Assembly: GCA_027943335.1 (NCBI GenBank) | Contig: BSBK01002075.1 | Location: 4,415,001-4,479,000 of the forward strand | Direction of reading: 5' to 3' | DNA from: Chamaecyparis obtusa | Lineage: Eukaryota; Streptophyta; Pinopsida; Cupressales; Cupressaceae | DNA length: 64,000 bases | Part shown: positions 51,766 through 63,240 of the stretch, one piece after another | Numbering within the stretch: the stretch's first letter is position 1 | How the letters are laid out: each line of letters opens with the position of its first letter | Translations under genes and position numbers: made by a program | The notes under the pieces: generated by a model | Databases searched by the model: none | What the model was told of the DNA's origin: nothing | The model's input: the letters and a program-made list of their open reading frames with translations, nothing else

Positions 51766-53066
51766 TGATTATGGATTTCTCTTGTTGATTTGTATCACGT
51801 TATATTGATCAGGACTATGATGTATCATTTTGTCGATGACATTGTATATTTGATATACAGATTTTATGGATCTTTGATGTTATGAACATTTATATGATGA
51901 TATACTTTCTTTGATTCTCATGATGTGTTTATGTGAGATTATCCTTATATGCAGCTCTATATGATGTTTATGATGCATTTACTTTTGATTATTCTATGGA
52001 TGCAATGTATCTTATATATGATATAGATAAATGGATGCAAATGATAATGTGACTTTGATATATTTTCTGATTTTCAATGTATGGATGCAAATGTTTTATT
52101 ATGGTGATATGGATAATATGAATGCAACTATGTTTTTGATTTTTTTGATGTATGCAACTCTTAATGAGCTATCCTTAACTAAATGTATGCAAATGATGTA
52201 TGAGTAATGAATCTTTTTCTTTTTATCTTTAATATAAGGATAATGAGTAATGAGTGATGCTATGAATGAATGCTAAAGATAATCTCACATTATTGATTTG
52301 AACCAAGGATGAAGTGTTGAATTGAACCCCCTTTTATGATTGATCAAGATGATGACTGAACCCCTTTTCCCTTGGAAAAATAACTACAAATCAATGCACT
52401 TAATCTAACATGAAAATGCAATACAATGCAACTAAATTGTCACTAGCTTTTAGCAAAGAAAAGCCATAGAGAAATATTTTCATCATTGAGCATTGTAGGA
52501 CCGAAAATCAAGTACAACCATCACTGAACACATCATGATGATATGAATACCACTTTATATCAATTTTTGGTAACCTTTTAGGAAACTAGTACAACCCTCA
52601 CTAGTTGAATGACCAACTATGGGAGTATGAATACCGATTTCAATGGATTCAATGTTGCAATTGGATTTTGGTATTAAGATATGGAAGATCTAAATAGCCA
52701 AGGTATCCATTTGTGTAAACAAGTAAAGGTCAACCCTCCACCCTATACGAAAGTTCTCGATGGTTCTTTGATGACCATGTCATTAGACGAATTCACATAA
52801 GTTGTTGGATCTCCCTCAAGATAGTCACTCAAAAGGCAATAAAAATATCATGTCTTCATCACTGCCAATCTAGTCAGAACATCACCGATTAGCTAAAAAG
52901 ACATGATAAAAAGTCAATTCAATACCGATCATCTAAAAGCTTCAAGTGTTTTGCAATGTATCAAGATTTTTAAAAAGAATTTCCAAACATTCTGATCATT
53001 TAAGTGATGTCAATTTTTAATCTTGAATAATAAAGTCAATAAAGGCTCAATGATCAAGTTGTAGGA
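51766..53066. other. Spacer between PMD ORF and pol, no gene seen
   Basis: 51780-52260 is made of TGATG/ATGCAAATGAT-type low-complexity words. 52260-53060 has no open frame of note. Confidence 0.4.
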
Positions 53067-53273
53067 TCAAAATACTTGGTTGTGAACAATGATATCCATC
53101 AAAGGTTCAATAAAATCTCTCTTTTCTAAAGCTCTGATAATTCCCTCTAATGTGTGATCGAAAGTAGCACTATTGAATCTGTTTGTACCAAAAACCCAAT
53201 CCTTTCTTGCCCCCAAGTGATAAATGTGATCGTGTGACAAACTTAGGGCAATAGGAATTCTAAAATGCAACAA
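53067..53273 (-). CDS. Short unrecognised ORF downstream of the minus-strand pol
   Basis: It has 68 codons and contains HIYHLGARKDWVFGTNRF and LEGIIRALEKRDFIEPLMD. Composition is protein-like and helical, and the strand matches the pol. I do not recognise it. It may be the tail of an element-encoded protein or chance. Confidence 0.25.
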   Translation of the reverse strand: MLHFRIPIALSLSHDHIYHLGARKDWVFGTNRFNSATFDHTLEGIIRALEKRDFIEPLMDIIVHNQVF

Positions 53274-53399
53274 TGCAGCTGAAAGGTTTTATTATGGCTA
53301 TGCACAAATGACGGATGCAATGAAGATTTACAAATGAGATGATGGAAATGCAATATGTACGCATGCAACTAGGAAAGACTTAAGGGAACAAAAGGTGCT

Positions 53400-53600
53400 T
53401 GATTGCCAAGTTTTCACCTTTTCGGTTTATTGCTCTTTTTCTCTTTTTCATTTTTTTTTGCTACCAAGGCGCCTATTGCTAGGTTTTCACCAAGGCACTT
53501 TTTTATCCTTTTCACTTCTTTTTTTTTTTCAATTTTTTTTTTAATTTCTCAATTTTTTTGGATTTTGAACTTTTCTCATGTTTTTGATCTTTTTTATTTT
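53400..53600 (-). other. Polypurine-rich tract on the minus strand
   Basis: Long T/C runs on the plus strand read as A/G runs downstream of the minus-strand pol stop. One of them could be a polypurine tract for plus-strand priming, but the LTR edge is not next to it, so the role is uncertain. Confidence 0.25.
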
Positions 53601-53678
53601 CTCATGTACAAATGTGATGCTTGAGTCATCAGATACACACTCATCTGATACTCTTTCTTCTAATACTCTCTCATCTGA

Positions 53679-54818
53679 TTAGGTATGAAACCTTTTTAAA
53701 TGGATGCTATTAATGGACTCTTGTAATTCTTCCCCATCACAATTGGCTAATTTGTAAGTCCCCATTCCAAAACAAGAAACAATAATAAAATGACCAAGCC
53801 AATTTGCTTCCCATTTACCCTTCTTTTCCCTTTCTACCTAATTTTTAGGGTTCTCTCTTAGCACTAAATCACCCACTTGAAAGACTCTTGGTTTAATATG
53901 CTTGTTGTAGTTTCTTGAAATCCTATTTTGGTACACTTTCAAATATTCATAGGCTTGAGCTTGATGTTCTTCTAACAATTCCAATTGTTGAAGTCAAGCA
54001 ACCCTATAATCCTCATCCATTACTAATCCTTGCAATGATACTCTTAGGGATGGGATTTCAACCTCCAAAGGTAGAACAACTTCGGCTCCATAAACCAATG
54101 AATATGGTGTAGCTCATGTAGGTTTCTGGATACTAGTTCTATAAGCCCACAAAGTTGGGTTGATTTGTACGTGCCAATCTCTTCCTGATTTGTTCACCGA
54201 TCTCTTCAAGATTTTAAGGATATTCTTATTTGTAGCCTCGGCTTGTCCATTTCCTTATGGATAGTAAATGGAAGAAGAGTGATGAGTAATATGAAAAGTA
54301 TTACAAAGTTCATCCACATATTTGTTCTTAAATTTTTTTCCATTGTCAATAATTATGGCATAAGGAATAACATATCTAGAAATGATGTGATTAAGGATGA
54401 ACATAGAGATTTGTTTTCCTGTAGTGGTGATCAAAGGAATGACCTCTACCCATTTAGTGAAGTATTTTGTAGCCATGATAATGTATTTGTGTCCATTGGA
54501 TGAAGGTGGATAAATCACACCAATCAAGTCAAACCCCCATTGATAAAATGGCCAAGGTGTAACAAAAGGATGTAGTTCTTGTGCCGGTACATGTATCATA
54601 TCACCATGATATTGACATTTGGTGCATATCTTAACAAAGTGACAAGCATCCTTTTCTAAGGTTTTCCAAAAATACCCCATGTGAGGGATCTTCTTAGCTA
54701 AGTTTAAACCGCTTGAATGCGACCCGCAAATGCCCTCGTGGACCTTATGTAAAGCTACCCTAGACTCTTCTTCCTCTAGACATCTAAGTAAAGTTCCGTT
54801 GAGACCTTTACAATACAA
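53679..54818 (-). pseudogene. pol: Integrase of the Tat-like element
   Basis: The zinc region is intact: KVHEGICGSHSSG and then KICTKCQYHGD (HHCC). Core motifs are WGFDLIGVIYP (first Asp) and IIIDNGKKFKN (second Asp). After a TAA, the third motif GNGQAEATNK keeps its Glu. The C-terminal part reads NKHIKPRVFQVGDLVLRE, KWEANWLGHF and NSIHLKRFHT, then stops at 53679-53681. The TAA after SIYYP sits where a Gln codon (CAA) is usual. Confidence 0.85.
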
Positions 54819-54989
54819 TGTGTCGGAAAGGATAATGTAACAAGTTGATTATCTTATGAAATGTCATTTTTGGGCTCAGGATTGGTTTTTAGGTAATACT
54901 TGGTCTTTAAGGTATGTGTAGATAGGACCATACCAAGGGGAGTCATGTCCATCAAGTAAGGCAATAATTTGGGTATCAGGAAGGTCAAA

Positions 54990-55460
54990 TGAGGGTTTTT
55001 CCAACTCCTCCACCAAGAATTCATACCTTTCATTTTGATCTGATTTTTGGAGTAATGAAGCCAAGGTAGCCATTGCATTGGCAACTCTATTCTTCTCTCT
55101 TGGAATTTGTTCAAAAGTTATCAACACAAATTACTTTTTCCAAGCATCAATCATTGTCTTGTAAGGCATTAAATTTTTATCTTTTGTGTTGTACTCATTA
55201 TTGACTTGATTGATCACTAACTGAGAATCACCATACACTTGTAGCTCGGTAGTATTCCATTCTAAAGCCATCTTGATACCAATGACTAAAGCTTCATACT
55301 CGGCTATGTTGTTGGTACATGGTAATAAGAGCTTGTATGATTTAGGAATAGTATACCCTTGAGGGGTAATCAACAATATGTCAGCTTCGGAACCTCCTTG
55401 TGTGTATGATCTGTCAAAGTACAACTTCCATGTCTTGGCATCTATATTGACAATTGCTGC
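54990..55460 (-). pseudogene. pol: Second (archaeal-type) RNase H domain
   Basis: WKLYFDRSYTQGGSEADILL opens the domain with the first Asp; Arg replaces the usual Gly in YFDGS. NIAEYEALVIGIKMALE (Glu) and LQVYGDSQLVINQV (Asp) follow. The last motif reads REKNRVANAMATLASL, with Asn where Asp is usual. It follows the normal RNase H domain, as in Tat-lineage elements. Confidence 0.8.
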
Positions 55461-55940
55461 ATCAGGAAACTCCACTTGAATGGGATGTGTAGAAACTAAT
55501 GAATTTTCAGCTAAGTGATCTTCTATCACTTGTCTTTTTATGGCCTTTATATCCACATATTCAATATTGAACTCACTTAATACCATGACCCATTTTTCTA
55601 TTCTTCTCGTTAAGGCAGTTTTGCTAAGAAAGTATTTCAAAGGGTCAATTTTTGCAATGAGCTTCACTTTGTGCATCAACATGTAGTGTATTAATTTTTG
55701 GGAAGAAAAGACAATAGCTAAGCATTCTCTTTCCATGAAAGTGTAGTTTAATTCATACTTAATCAATGTGCGGCTAAAATAATAGATAACTCTCTCTTTT
55801 CCTTGATCATCTTCTTGCGCCAAAAGAACTCCTAAAGACCTCTCAATTTCTGATATGTACAAAAGAAATGGTTTTCCTTTGATAGGTGGCATGAGAATTG
55901 GTGGATTGATTAAGTCTTAAACAAGGTAAAGGCCTTGTCA
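55461..55940 (-). pseudogene. pol: RNase H domain following RT
   Basis: LYISEIERSLGVLLAQEDD, ERVIYYFSRTLIKYELNYT and MERECLAIVFSSQKLIHYML are typical of gypsy RNase H after RT. The first Asp motif (usually TDAS-like) reads ISEIERS, so the first catalytic residue appears lost. A frame change lies near 55930. Confidence 0.75.
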
Positions 55941-55969
55941 CATTCTTCATCCCATATAAAAATGGTGTC

Positions 55970-56740
55970 CTACTGTAGCAATTTAGTGAATGGGTGACAC
56001 TTTTCAGCTAGTTGAGAAATGAATCTCTTTATTGATTGAAGTTTTCCTTGAAGAGACCTCATTTGGCTAATGTTTCTAGGAATTTCCATGTCCATGATTT
56101 CTTGAACCTTTTCGAGATCCACTTCAATTCCTTTTGCCGAAACTATGTAGCCTAATAATTTCCTAGATTGAACACCAAAGGCACATTTTTTTGGATTGAG
56201 CCTTGCTTTGAATTGTTCCAAGCATGTAAATATCTTTTCTAGAATTTGTAAATGATCCTATCTTTGATGTGATTTATCCAATATATCATCTATGCAATCT
56301 TCTAAGAAGGTTTGCATCATATCATGAAAAATGGTGGTCATTTCCCTTTGGTAAGTAGCTCTGGCATTTTTGAGGCCGAAAGGCATTACATTCCAACAAA
56401 AATTTCCCCAAGGGCATGTGAAGGTTGTCTTTTCCTGATCTTCAGGTGCAATCTTAATTTGGTTGTATCCACTAAAACCATCCATCAATGAAAACATGGA
56501 ATGACCACCTGTTAAGTCCACTATTGCATCTATGCTTGGAAGTTGGAAGTCATCTTTGGGACATGCAAGATTCAGATCTCTAAAGTCCATACATACGCAA
56601 ATGGATTTGTCATGATTGGTAACCAGTAAAATATTTGATATCCATTCGGCATAGGAAATTTCTCTTATGAACCCCACCTTCAATAATTTCTCCAATTCTT
56701 CTTTAACTAGAAGAGCTATGTGTGGATGCATCTTCCTCAA
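55970..56740 (-). pseudogene. pol: Reverse transcriptase of the Tat-like element
   Basis: Motifs in order are VCMDFRDLNLACPKDDFQLP, FSLMDGFSGYNQIKIAPEDQ (catalytic Asp), CPWGNFCWNVMPFGLKNA, and the catalytic box reading EDCIDDILD, that is CIDD in place of YIDD. Then come NPKKCAFGVQSRKLLGYIVS and IPRNISQMRSLQGKLQSI. One stop separates the palm and thumb parts near 56258. Confidence 0.85.
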
Positions 56741-57571
56741 TTTCTACTTGACTGGTTTAACTCTTGGTTTGACATTCAAATGGTGCATGATGAAGTTTGG
56801 ATCTAATCTCGACATGTCAACATAGGACCATGCAAAATTCACTTTCTTTTCTTGGAAAAATTTGATGAAGTCCTTTCTCTCTAAAGGTGTAACTAAAGCT
56901 GCTAGATATATGAATTAGGGTTCTAATTCGGTTCCAATATTGACTTTCTCTGTTGGTTCTATAAGAATTGGTAATCTTTCTTCTTCATGTGCTAGTAAGG
57001 TATCCAACCTCTCTTCCTTTGGTGCCATATTTTGGTTTTCACCATAGGAAACATCCTTTATCTTTACTTTTTTTGGTTCTAGTGTTGCCACATGGTGGTT
57101 TTCACCACTAGAACTTTCCATTTTTTATTTTGGATTAAGAGGTTGGACCCCTTCCTTTCTCATCATGTTTGGATTAAAATATTCAGTGGAAGAGGGCTCA
57201 ACCACATTTAGGTATTGTGTCATTGCTTTTTCATTAGTAAAGTATAGTAACTCATTCATTTTGGTTAAGTCTTAATCAATAAGTTTGGGATGCATTAAGG
57301 ATAAAGGGTCAATTCACAAGTTGTCATTGGCTGGGTTTATGGACATAACCTTGTTAGATGGTTCATACATTGTATTGTTAAGGTCAATAACATGAGCTTC
57401 CTCAAGATGATCCATGGAAGAAGGATCAAAGTCCTCTTCACTTGAGTCCTCGAAGACTTCTTCGGGAACAAAAACATGCAAGGTAAACCTACCATATGAA
57501 TCATCCCACCATGAAGGTATCCAAGGTTAACCTACCCACATATAATTGTGTGCTTTCCCTATGAGAGATTC
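56741..57571 (-). pseudogene. pol: Acidic linker between protease/G-patch region and RT
   Basis: The same frame continues with a few stops. It is acidic and hydrophobic (HVFVPEEVFEDSSEEDFDPS, KMNELLYFTNEKAMTQYLNV) and lacks a known fold. Such a long linker is common in Tat/Ogre pol. Confidence 0.55.
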
Positions 57572-58354
57572 CTATGGATCGGGTTGCATGTGTGTAGGAA
57601 TTATCTCTGAACCTTCACTATCTTGAGTTTTTTCTTTAGGAACATTAGTATAAGAATTCATTATGATAATCTCTTTTTCATGGAAAGAGTCTTCGGATAA
57701 AGAATCCCACTCATATTCTCTAGAATCATCACTATCACCATCAGACTCTACTATGTTCACTCGTTCATAAAAATCATGCATAGGGCTAGAACTTTCTCCT
57801 TTGTGTTGATATCCTATTCCTGATTTTTCTTCCTTTGATCTCCAAGAAGGTTCAATAGGTTCAAGGAAACCTCTATTTCTGATACCTAAGGGTCCTCTTC
57901 CCTTATACCCCATTTTTTGCATTATTTCAAACCCCTTTCCATATTGGTTAGCTTGAATATTGATGTGCTGAATTCTTTCTATGGGGTCGTTTGAAGTATC
58001 ACCTTCATCTTTGTAAAGCCATTGTAGAACCTCATCATCTTCTTTCTCAAGTGTTGACTTGTCACTCTCTCTTACAAAATGAGAGTTGTATTTGTGAGGA
58101 AGATGTTCTTTGGAAGGTTTTCCATGTGTCTTTGGAGAAGTAGGTAAATCAAATAGGGAAACAAAATATTCCCCTACTCCTTTAGAACCAATTCTACATT
58201 TTTTTTCAAACTTGTGCATCACCTCACTCATTTGGTTATAGTGGTCTTCTTTGGCTTTGTCTTTCTCATCTTTTGTAAGATTAGAATGTTCCACCTCTAG
58301 CATGGATGTTTAATCTGAATTCTTCTTTGAGCTTGGACCCTCATAACTCACTTT
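57572..58354 (-). pseudogene. pol: G-patch-like region of the Tat-like pol
   Basis: GFEIMQKMGYKGRGPLGIRN and RGFLEPIEPS match the G-patch pattern of spaced glycines after an aromatic. The N-terminal part is Lys/Glu-rich. G-patch segments occur next to the protease in some retroviruses and plant gypsy elements, where they bind nucleic acid. The assignment is by pattern. Confidence 0.55.
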
Positions 58355-59185
58355 TTATTTTCCCTTAGTCGAAGTAGATGAGTTAGTTTGAATAGGGTGT
58401 GAGGTAGAGGTAACACTTGATGTTAACTTAGGATCATCAACTTTAGGTTCTTCCATGGTAGTATTTGGAACAATCCCTTCTCTATTATAAGGAATAAATA
58501 ATTCATGAGGAGGCTTCAATGTGTTACAATATTGAAAAGGATTTGAATCCCCTTCAATTGTGATTTCTTCTCCCATGTATGGAAATTTGATACATTGTTG
58601 GTATGTAGAAGGAACCACTTGCATCTCATGTATCCATGGCCTCCCCAATAAGATGTTATAAGTTAACTTCATGTCTAGGACCTGACATATGGTGTCCTTT
58701 TTGATAGGCCCAACTTGAATAGGTAAGATAATCATGCCTTTTGAAGATCTCTCCTCCTCCTCATAAGCTTTAATGGTAATTTTCTTCTTAGGATCAATAG
58801 AAGATTTGGATAAACCTAAGGACTTGACAAGATTTAAAGTACAAATATTTAGACCAGCTCCCCCATCTATGAGAACTCTCTTAACCCTATTTCTTTGAAT
58901 GAGGACTTCTATATGCAGTGGCAAATTTTGAGGATGAGTGATGGACATATCATCTTGATTTGAAAATGAAAGACAATGTGGTGTTGTATGTTGTCCCACC
59001 ATGTTTTGAAACTTTTCTTCCTCCAAGTTAATAGGAACATTAGTCCCCAATAGGGATTGTTCCAAGATCTCCCTATGATTTGTAGATAATTTTAACAACT
59101 CCAAGATAGAGATTTGAGCTAGAGTCTTCTGTAATTGGTCCACCAAGCTATATGAATTTGTTGTTGTAGATGGTTTCTTAACCAA
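58355..59185 (-). pseudogene. pol: Aspartic protease region of the Tat-like element
   Basis: RVLIDGGAGLNICTLNLVKS carries the catalytic Asp as DGGAG, the usual variant of D(S/T)GA in Tat elements. LTYNILLGRPWIHEMQVVPS is the conserved ILLGRPW motif that follows. A frame change near 59150 separates it from gag. Confidence 0.8.
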
Positions 59186-61280
59186 TATACTTGATTGTGT
59201 AGGACCAGTAGGTTTAGGATCAACCCCTTGTAGGGTAATCCTTGAAGTTTTCCCCTAGTGATAGCATAAGATGCTTCCTTTTTGGGTTGTTCTTTGATTA
59301 CACCAACATTGACAACATGCTCGTGTCCAGATAATGTGTTAACAATGGTATCATAATGATGAGCAAAATTGACATTCATGTTGCCTTGTTTATTTGAATT
59401 GGAAGATTCACCCTTATCATGGTTATAAAAAGGTTGCTTAAATGTCGTGTGATCCTCATTATTTTGAGGCCCTTCTATCTGAATCACACCATTGTCAATC
59501 AAATCTTGTACCACATTTTTCAACTACAAGAAATCATTTGTGGTATGTCCTCTATTTTTGTGGTATTCACAACGACTAGACTCCTTCCACCAATTGGGCT
59601 TATTGTGTGGTTCATATGGTTGAGATCTAGGTAAATCAATAATCTTATTAGCAATGAGAGTTCTCAATGCATTCTCAAGAGGTTCACCTAAAGGTGTGAA
59701 TGTCCTCTTGGGAGATGATGTAAGGAATGGATTAGGCTTGTTAGCCCCTTGATTGTTCCTAAAGTTTTTATTATTGGTGTTGTTGTTGAAAGGCACTTTG
59801 GGAGCTTGATCTGCGTTATTCACTTGAGTAGGTGTTCTCATGAGAGTAAAAGGAGTGGGTTTCAAATTATTAGCATCAACAACCCCATCATTTACCACAT
59901 CTTTGTTATTTTTCCTCAACCCAAATCGGTTATAGGTTTTAGAAATATTCTTATTCTGATTGTTATTGTTGTTGGAGGTATTGTTGTTGTTGTTGTGATT
60001 CTTGTTATGTTTGTAAAGATTTATTTCTCCACTCTTAACTAATACCTCCTCCATAGTCACTCCATTTTCAATAAGATCTTGAAAAGACCTAGGACATTGC
60101 AGCTTCAACCGATAATTCATTTCATTACTCAAGCTATTTATAAAGATGTCCATTTTTTCCTTTTCTGGTACACTTCAAGGGTATCTAGAAAATACTGTCC
60201 TCCATCTTTGTAAGAAAAGTAAGAATCCTTCTCCCTCTTTTTTCTTGGTGTTACATAAGGTAATCATTGTAACTTCATGTTTGATATTATATGAATAATG
60301 CATTACAAAATTGGCAGCTAGCTCTTCAAAAGTTTGAATGCCAGAAGGTAATTTTGAAAGCCATTCCATGGCCATGCCTCCCAAACTTCTAGGAAACAAC
60401 CTCATTAAATAAGTAGTGTAATGCATGAAATCCAAGCTCAATGCACAAAATTCCCTTAAATGATCTTGGGGATCAGATGCTCCTTCATATTTGTCATACT
60501 TAGGAAAGACAACGTTGCTAGGGAATGGCATCATGACTAAACTCTTGTCAAATGGGAATGGACACAATGCCTCTATTGAAAAGGGTTTTGGAGCCTCACT
60601 TTACTTTATTGTGTCCAATTGCATTTGGAATAACTTAAATTGTTTGTTCATGATATCAATAGGACTATCTTCAACTTCCTTTCCCTTAAGTTGATTGACA
60701 TCATAGTCATGAGGGAGTTTAAGACCTACCCAGGCTAAGTCTAGAAAATACTTCTCCTTATCTTTTGCTAATGCTTTTTCTATGAGCTTCATGAATTATG
60801 GGCTTTGTGTGGCTTCATTAAACTTTTCATCGGTTGCATCTTCAGTAGTTGGTTCACCATTGCCCCCATTGTTGGTGTTGTTAATTCCTTGATTGTTAGG
60901 GTCTATTCCTGATCCTCCATTATTGTTATTTGACCCTAGGTTGTTTGGGTCAATGCCTCCATTATTGTTGGTTTGATCTAAACTTGAGTTGCCAAAAGGA
61001 AAAGTAATGTTGGCTTCTACTCCTTGAACGGGTTCTTGTGGTATTCTTGGGGAGGTAAATGTGTCACTCGAAAAAGGAAGCTTTTGCCTTAGATAAGTTC
61101 TATTGCTTGCAAGGTTTTCTTTACATAATATGATTGAGTGAAAGCTAGCATGAGCATAAACCTCTTGAAAATACACTTTATCTCACTTGCTTGTGGCCAA
61201 ATCCTTATAAAATTTTCAAAAATGTTCAAAACCAAGATTTTCAACCATGCTGGATATTGGAACAGATAAAACATCCAAAA
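59186..61280 (-). pseudogene. gag: gag of the Tat-like element
   Basis: The N-terminal part has Asn/Gly-rich near-repeats (NNGG, DPNNLG, DPNNQG; ~61010-60860). The capsid-type core follows: KYDKYEGASDPQDHLREFC, MAMEWLSKLPSGIQTFEELA and FLLFLQRWRTVF. An Asn-rich spacer (NNNNTSNNNNNQNKN) leads to a nucleocapsid-type CEYHKNRGHTTNDF and VVQDLIDNGVIQIE. Four in-frame stops (60796, 60603, 60175 and 59526) interrupt one frame. Confidence 0.8.
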
Positions 61281-63237
61281 GGGTACTCAAATATGAAATC
61301 AATTTTTTTTGAAACCCTCGAGAAATGCTCACTATTTTTCCTTCTTTGTTTCTGGGCATCACTTGCCAGTGTGTAGGCGTGACTTAACAATTATTACGTA
61401 GTTATTGGAATATTCCTAGGTGGCACTCTGCAAGTCAGCAGACAACTTTTTCCTATTGATAGGTGTTTCTTAACTTTTTCCAGGTGTTTCTTGAAATATC
61501 ACAGGTGTGACTTCCTTATTGACAGGCATTTCTTGAATAGCCATAGGCATGACTTTACTGTGTATAAGTGATTTTTCTCTCTGTGTAGGTGGCACTTTGC
61601 AGACCAGGTTGTAAATTTCAAATTTTAAAAGTTGTAAGATCAGGTTTGTAGAATATTCTTGCTTGAAAATGAAGTACAAAGCAACACACACATCAAATTT
61701 GTACCATATCCCTAAAACCACACTAAAAGTGTATGTTCTCAGTCATTTTTCACAAGTATAAACAAAAATATCTTCCAAGCAATCTACCTAGTCAGATTTG
61801 GCTTTTAAACATGTTTGGCTCTAAAAGGTAGATTACTACTTAGCAGGTTTTTAATGAACACCTATGTTCTAGATCATGTCAAGCTCTTTTACCCACTTGC
61901 GGGCTTCCCACATGCACAAAATCACGATTTGACACAATCCAAAAGGACTACTAGAGGAAGTGAAGAACACTTGCACACAACCTAGTCACTCTCCTATTAA
62001 GGAAGAATGTATTTGTTTATAGTGGGTCAGATAGTATCGTGGCTAAAGAGATTGTCTCCCACTTGGGTTGTTCCCTCACACCATCCTTGTAAGGAAATTC
62101 TCAGGAGGCAAGCCCTCTAATGCTCTAATTTATCTAGCATGTATATGAAAACAAGAAATCAAACTTATCCCAACAACTTTGGGAATTTGGTTCACTTATA
62201 AAGTGAAGATCATATCCCTATTGTCGTTCCTTGTTCCAAACACTTCAAACAGAATTTGTTCTTTTTCAATCTCTTGACAAGGAGATTCTTATAAGCAAAA
62301 TGTTTGGTTAATTCCTCCCTTTCTTTCTACCAAATTGAACTAACATGTTTGGCTTTTTGATCCACTTCAAAAAATGGAGAGCATATGCCTAATGCTTGTT
62401 CAATTTGACAAATAGTAAGGTTTTCCTATTAAGCTAGATCCATTGAAAAGCCACAATTTAAGCAAAGCAAGCTTGATGTGAAAAATACCTCTTTTTGTAG
62501 CTAGAAAAATCTAGGCACTTTTATGAGGTTTTTGATATTTGTTTGCTTACTCACCTAATGGCTATTGTTCCTGCTCCATCTCCTCCAACAAAATTAGTCA
62601 ACACAACCATACAAAATGAAGGAACCCAAAAGGAACAATAGAAGTGCAATTAAGTGTTTTTGACAAGATTTTTCCAAGAAATTTCAACAACTTAATGCAA
62701 GAAAATTTAATTCAAAGTAGGGAATTTCTTCTTGTAAGCATCTAACACCTTAATGTAATGAGCATACAAATTTTCTTCTAATCCCAAACTTTCTAGAATT
62801 GAAGCACTATGAATCTCCTTTTGACATTTTGTTTGGATTCTTACCTCTTTTCTTTCTTGTGTGACTCTGCTCTCTGGTTTCCTTCCTTTTTTGTGTCTAC
62901 TCATCTATAGGAAAAACACAGACAGAGAGTAAGAAAACATAATTTAATGATCTGATAGCAAATTTAAATAGAAAATGCTAGGTGTCATTTACCAGCTAAA
63001 GAGCATCAGTAAAGAATTAGCAGGCGTAACTTTAAAATTCATAGGTGTCACTTTACAGTGACTCAAGTGACTTTTAAAGATTAGTAAGCATAAAAATTTA
63101 ACTGCTAGGTGTAAAAGTAGCCAAAAAATTGCGTAAGATAAAATATCCAAAGCGGCAAAGAACAACTACTAAGCATCAGTTAAAAGATACTAGGAGTGAC
63201 AAATCAATGCAAATTGCATAATAGAAATCATCACAGG
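61281..63237 (-). other. Leader region upstream of the Tat-like gag
   Basis: Two plus-strand motif clusters lie here (61366-61600 and 62975-63240). One short minus-strand ORF (62707-62904, 65 codons, RHKKGRKPESRVTQERKEVR then SILESLGLEENLYAHYIKVL) is basic and unrecognised. It could be a relic of the extra upstream ORF found in Ogre-type elements. No LTR or primer site was identified. Confidence 0.35.
61366..61600 (+). repeat. Cluster of a degenerate TAGGTGtgACTT-like motif
   Basis: About nine phrases lie 20-60 bp apart, for example GTAGGCGTGACTTAAC, TAGGTGGCACTCTGC, CAGGTGTTTCTTGAAAT, CAGGTGTGACTTCC, AGGCATGACTTTAC and GTAGGTGGCACTTTGC. Confidence 0.55.
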
Positions 63238-63240
63238 TGT
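62975..63240 (+). repeat. Second plus-strand cluster of the same motif
   Basis: CTAGGTGTCATTTACC, CAGGCGTAACTTTAAA, ATAGGTGTCACTTTAC, CTAGGTGTAAAAGTAG and CTAGGAGTGACAAATC occur within 260 bp. Confidence 0.5.

Larger units (their letters stand above)
53679..61280 (-). mobile_element. Tat/Ogre-like Ty3/gypsy retrotransposon internal region (degenerate)
   Basis: Almost one continuous minus-strand frame runs over 7.6 kb, with frame changes only near 59150 and 55930 and about a dozen stops. The order is gag, protease, G-patch-like region, acidic linker, RT, RNase H, second archaeal-type RNase H, integrase. Integrase last places it in Ty3/gypsy, and the dual RNase H is the hallmark of the Tat lineage (including Ogre). 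An antisense PMD ORF downstream supports this. The 5' LTR and primer site were not found within the window. Confidence 0.85.

Noticed and set aside
61281..63237. 5' LTR and primer site of the Tat-like element
   Set aside because: No segment here matches the putative 3' LTR region 47571-49300, and no tRNA-complementary primer site was recognised.
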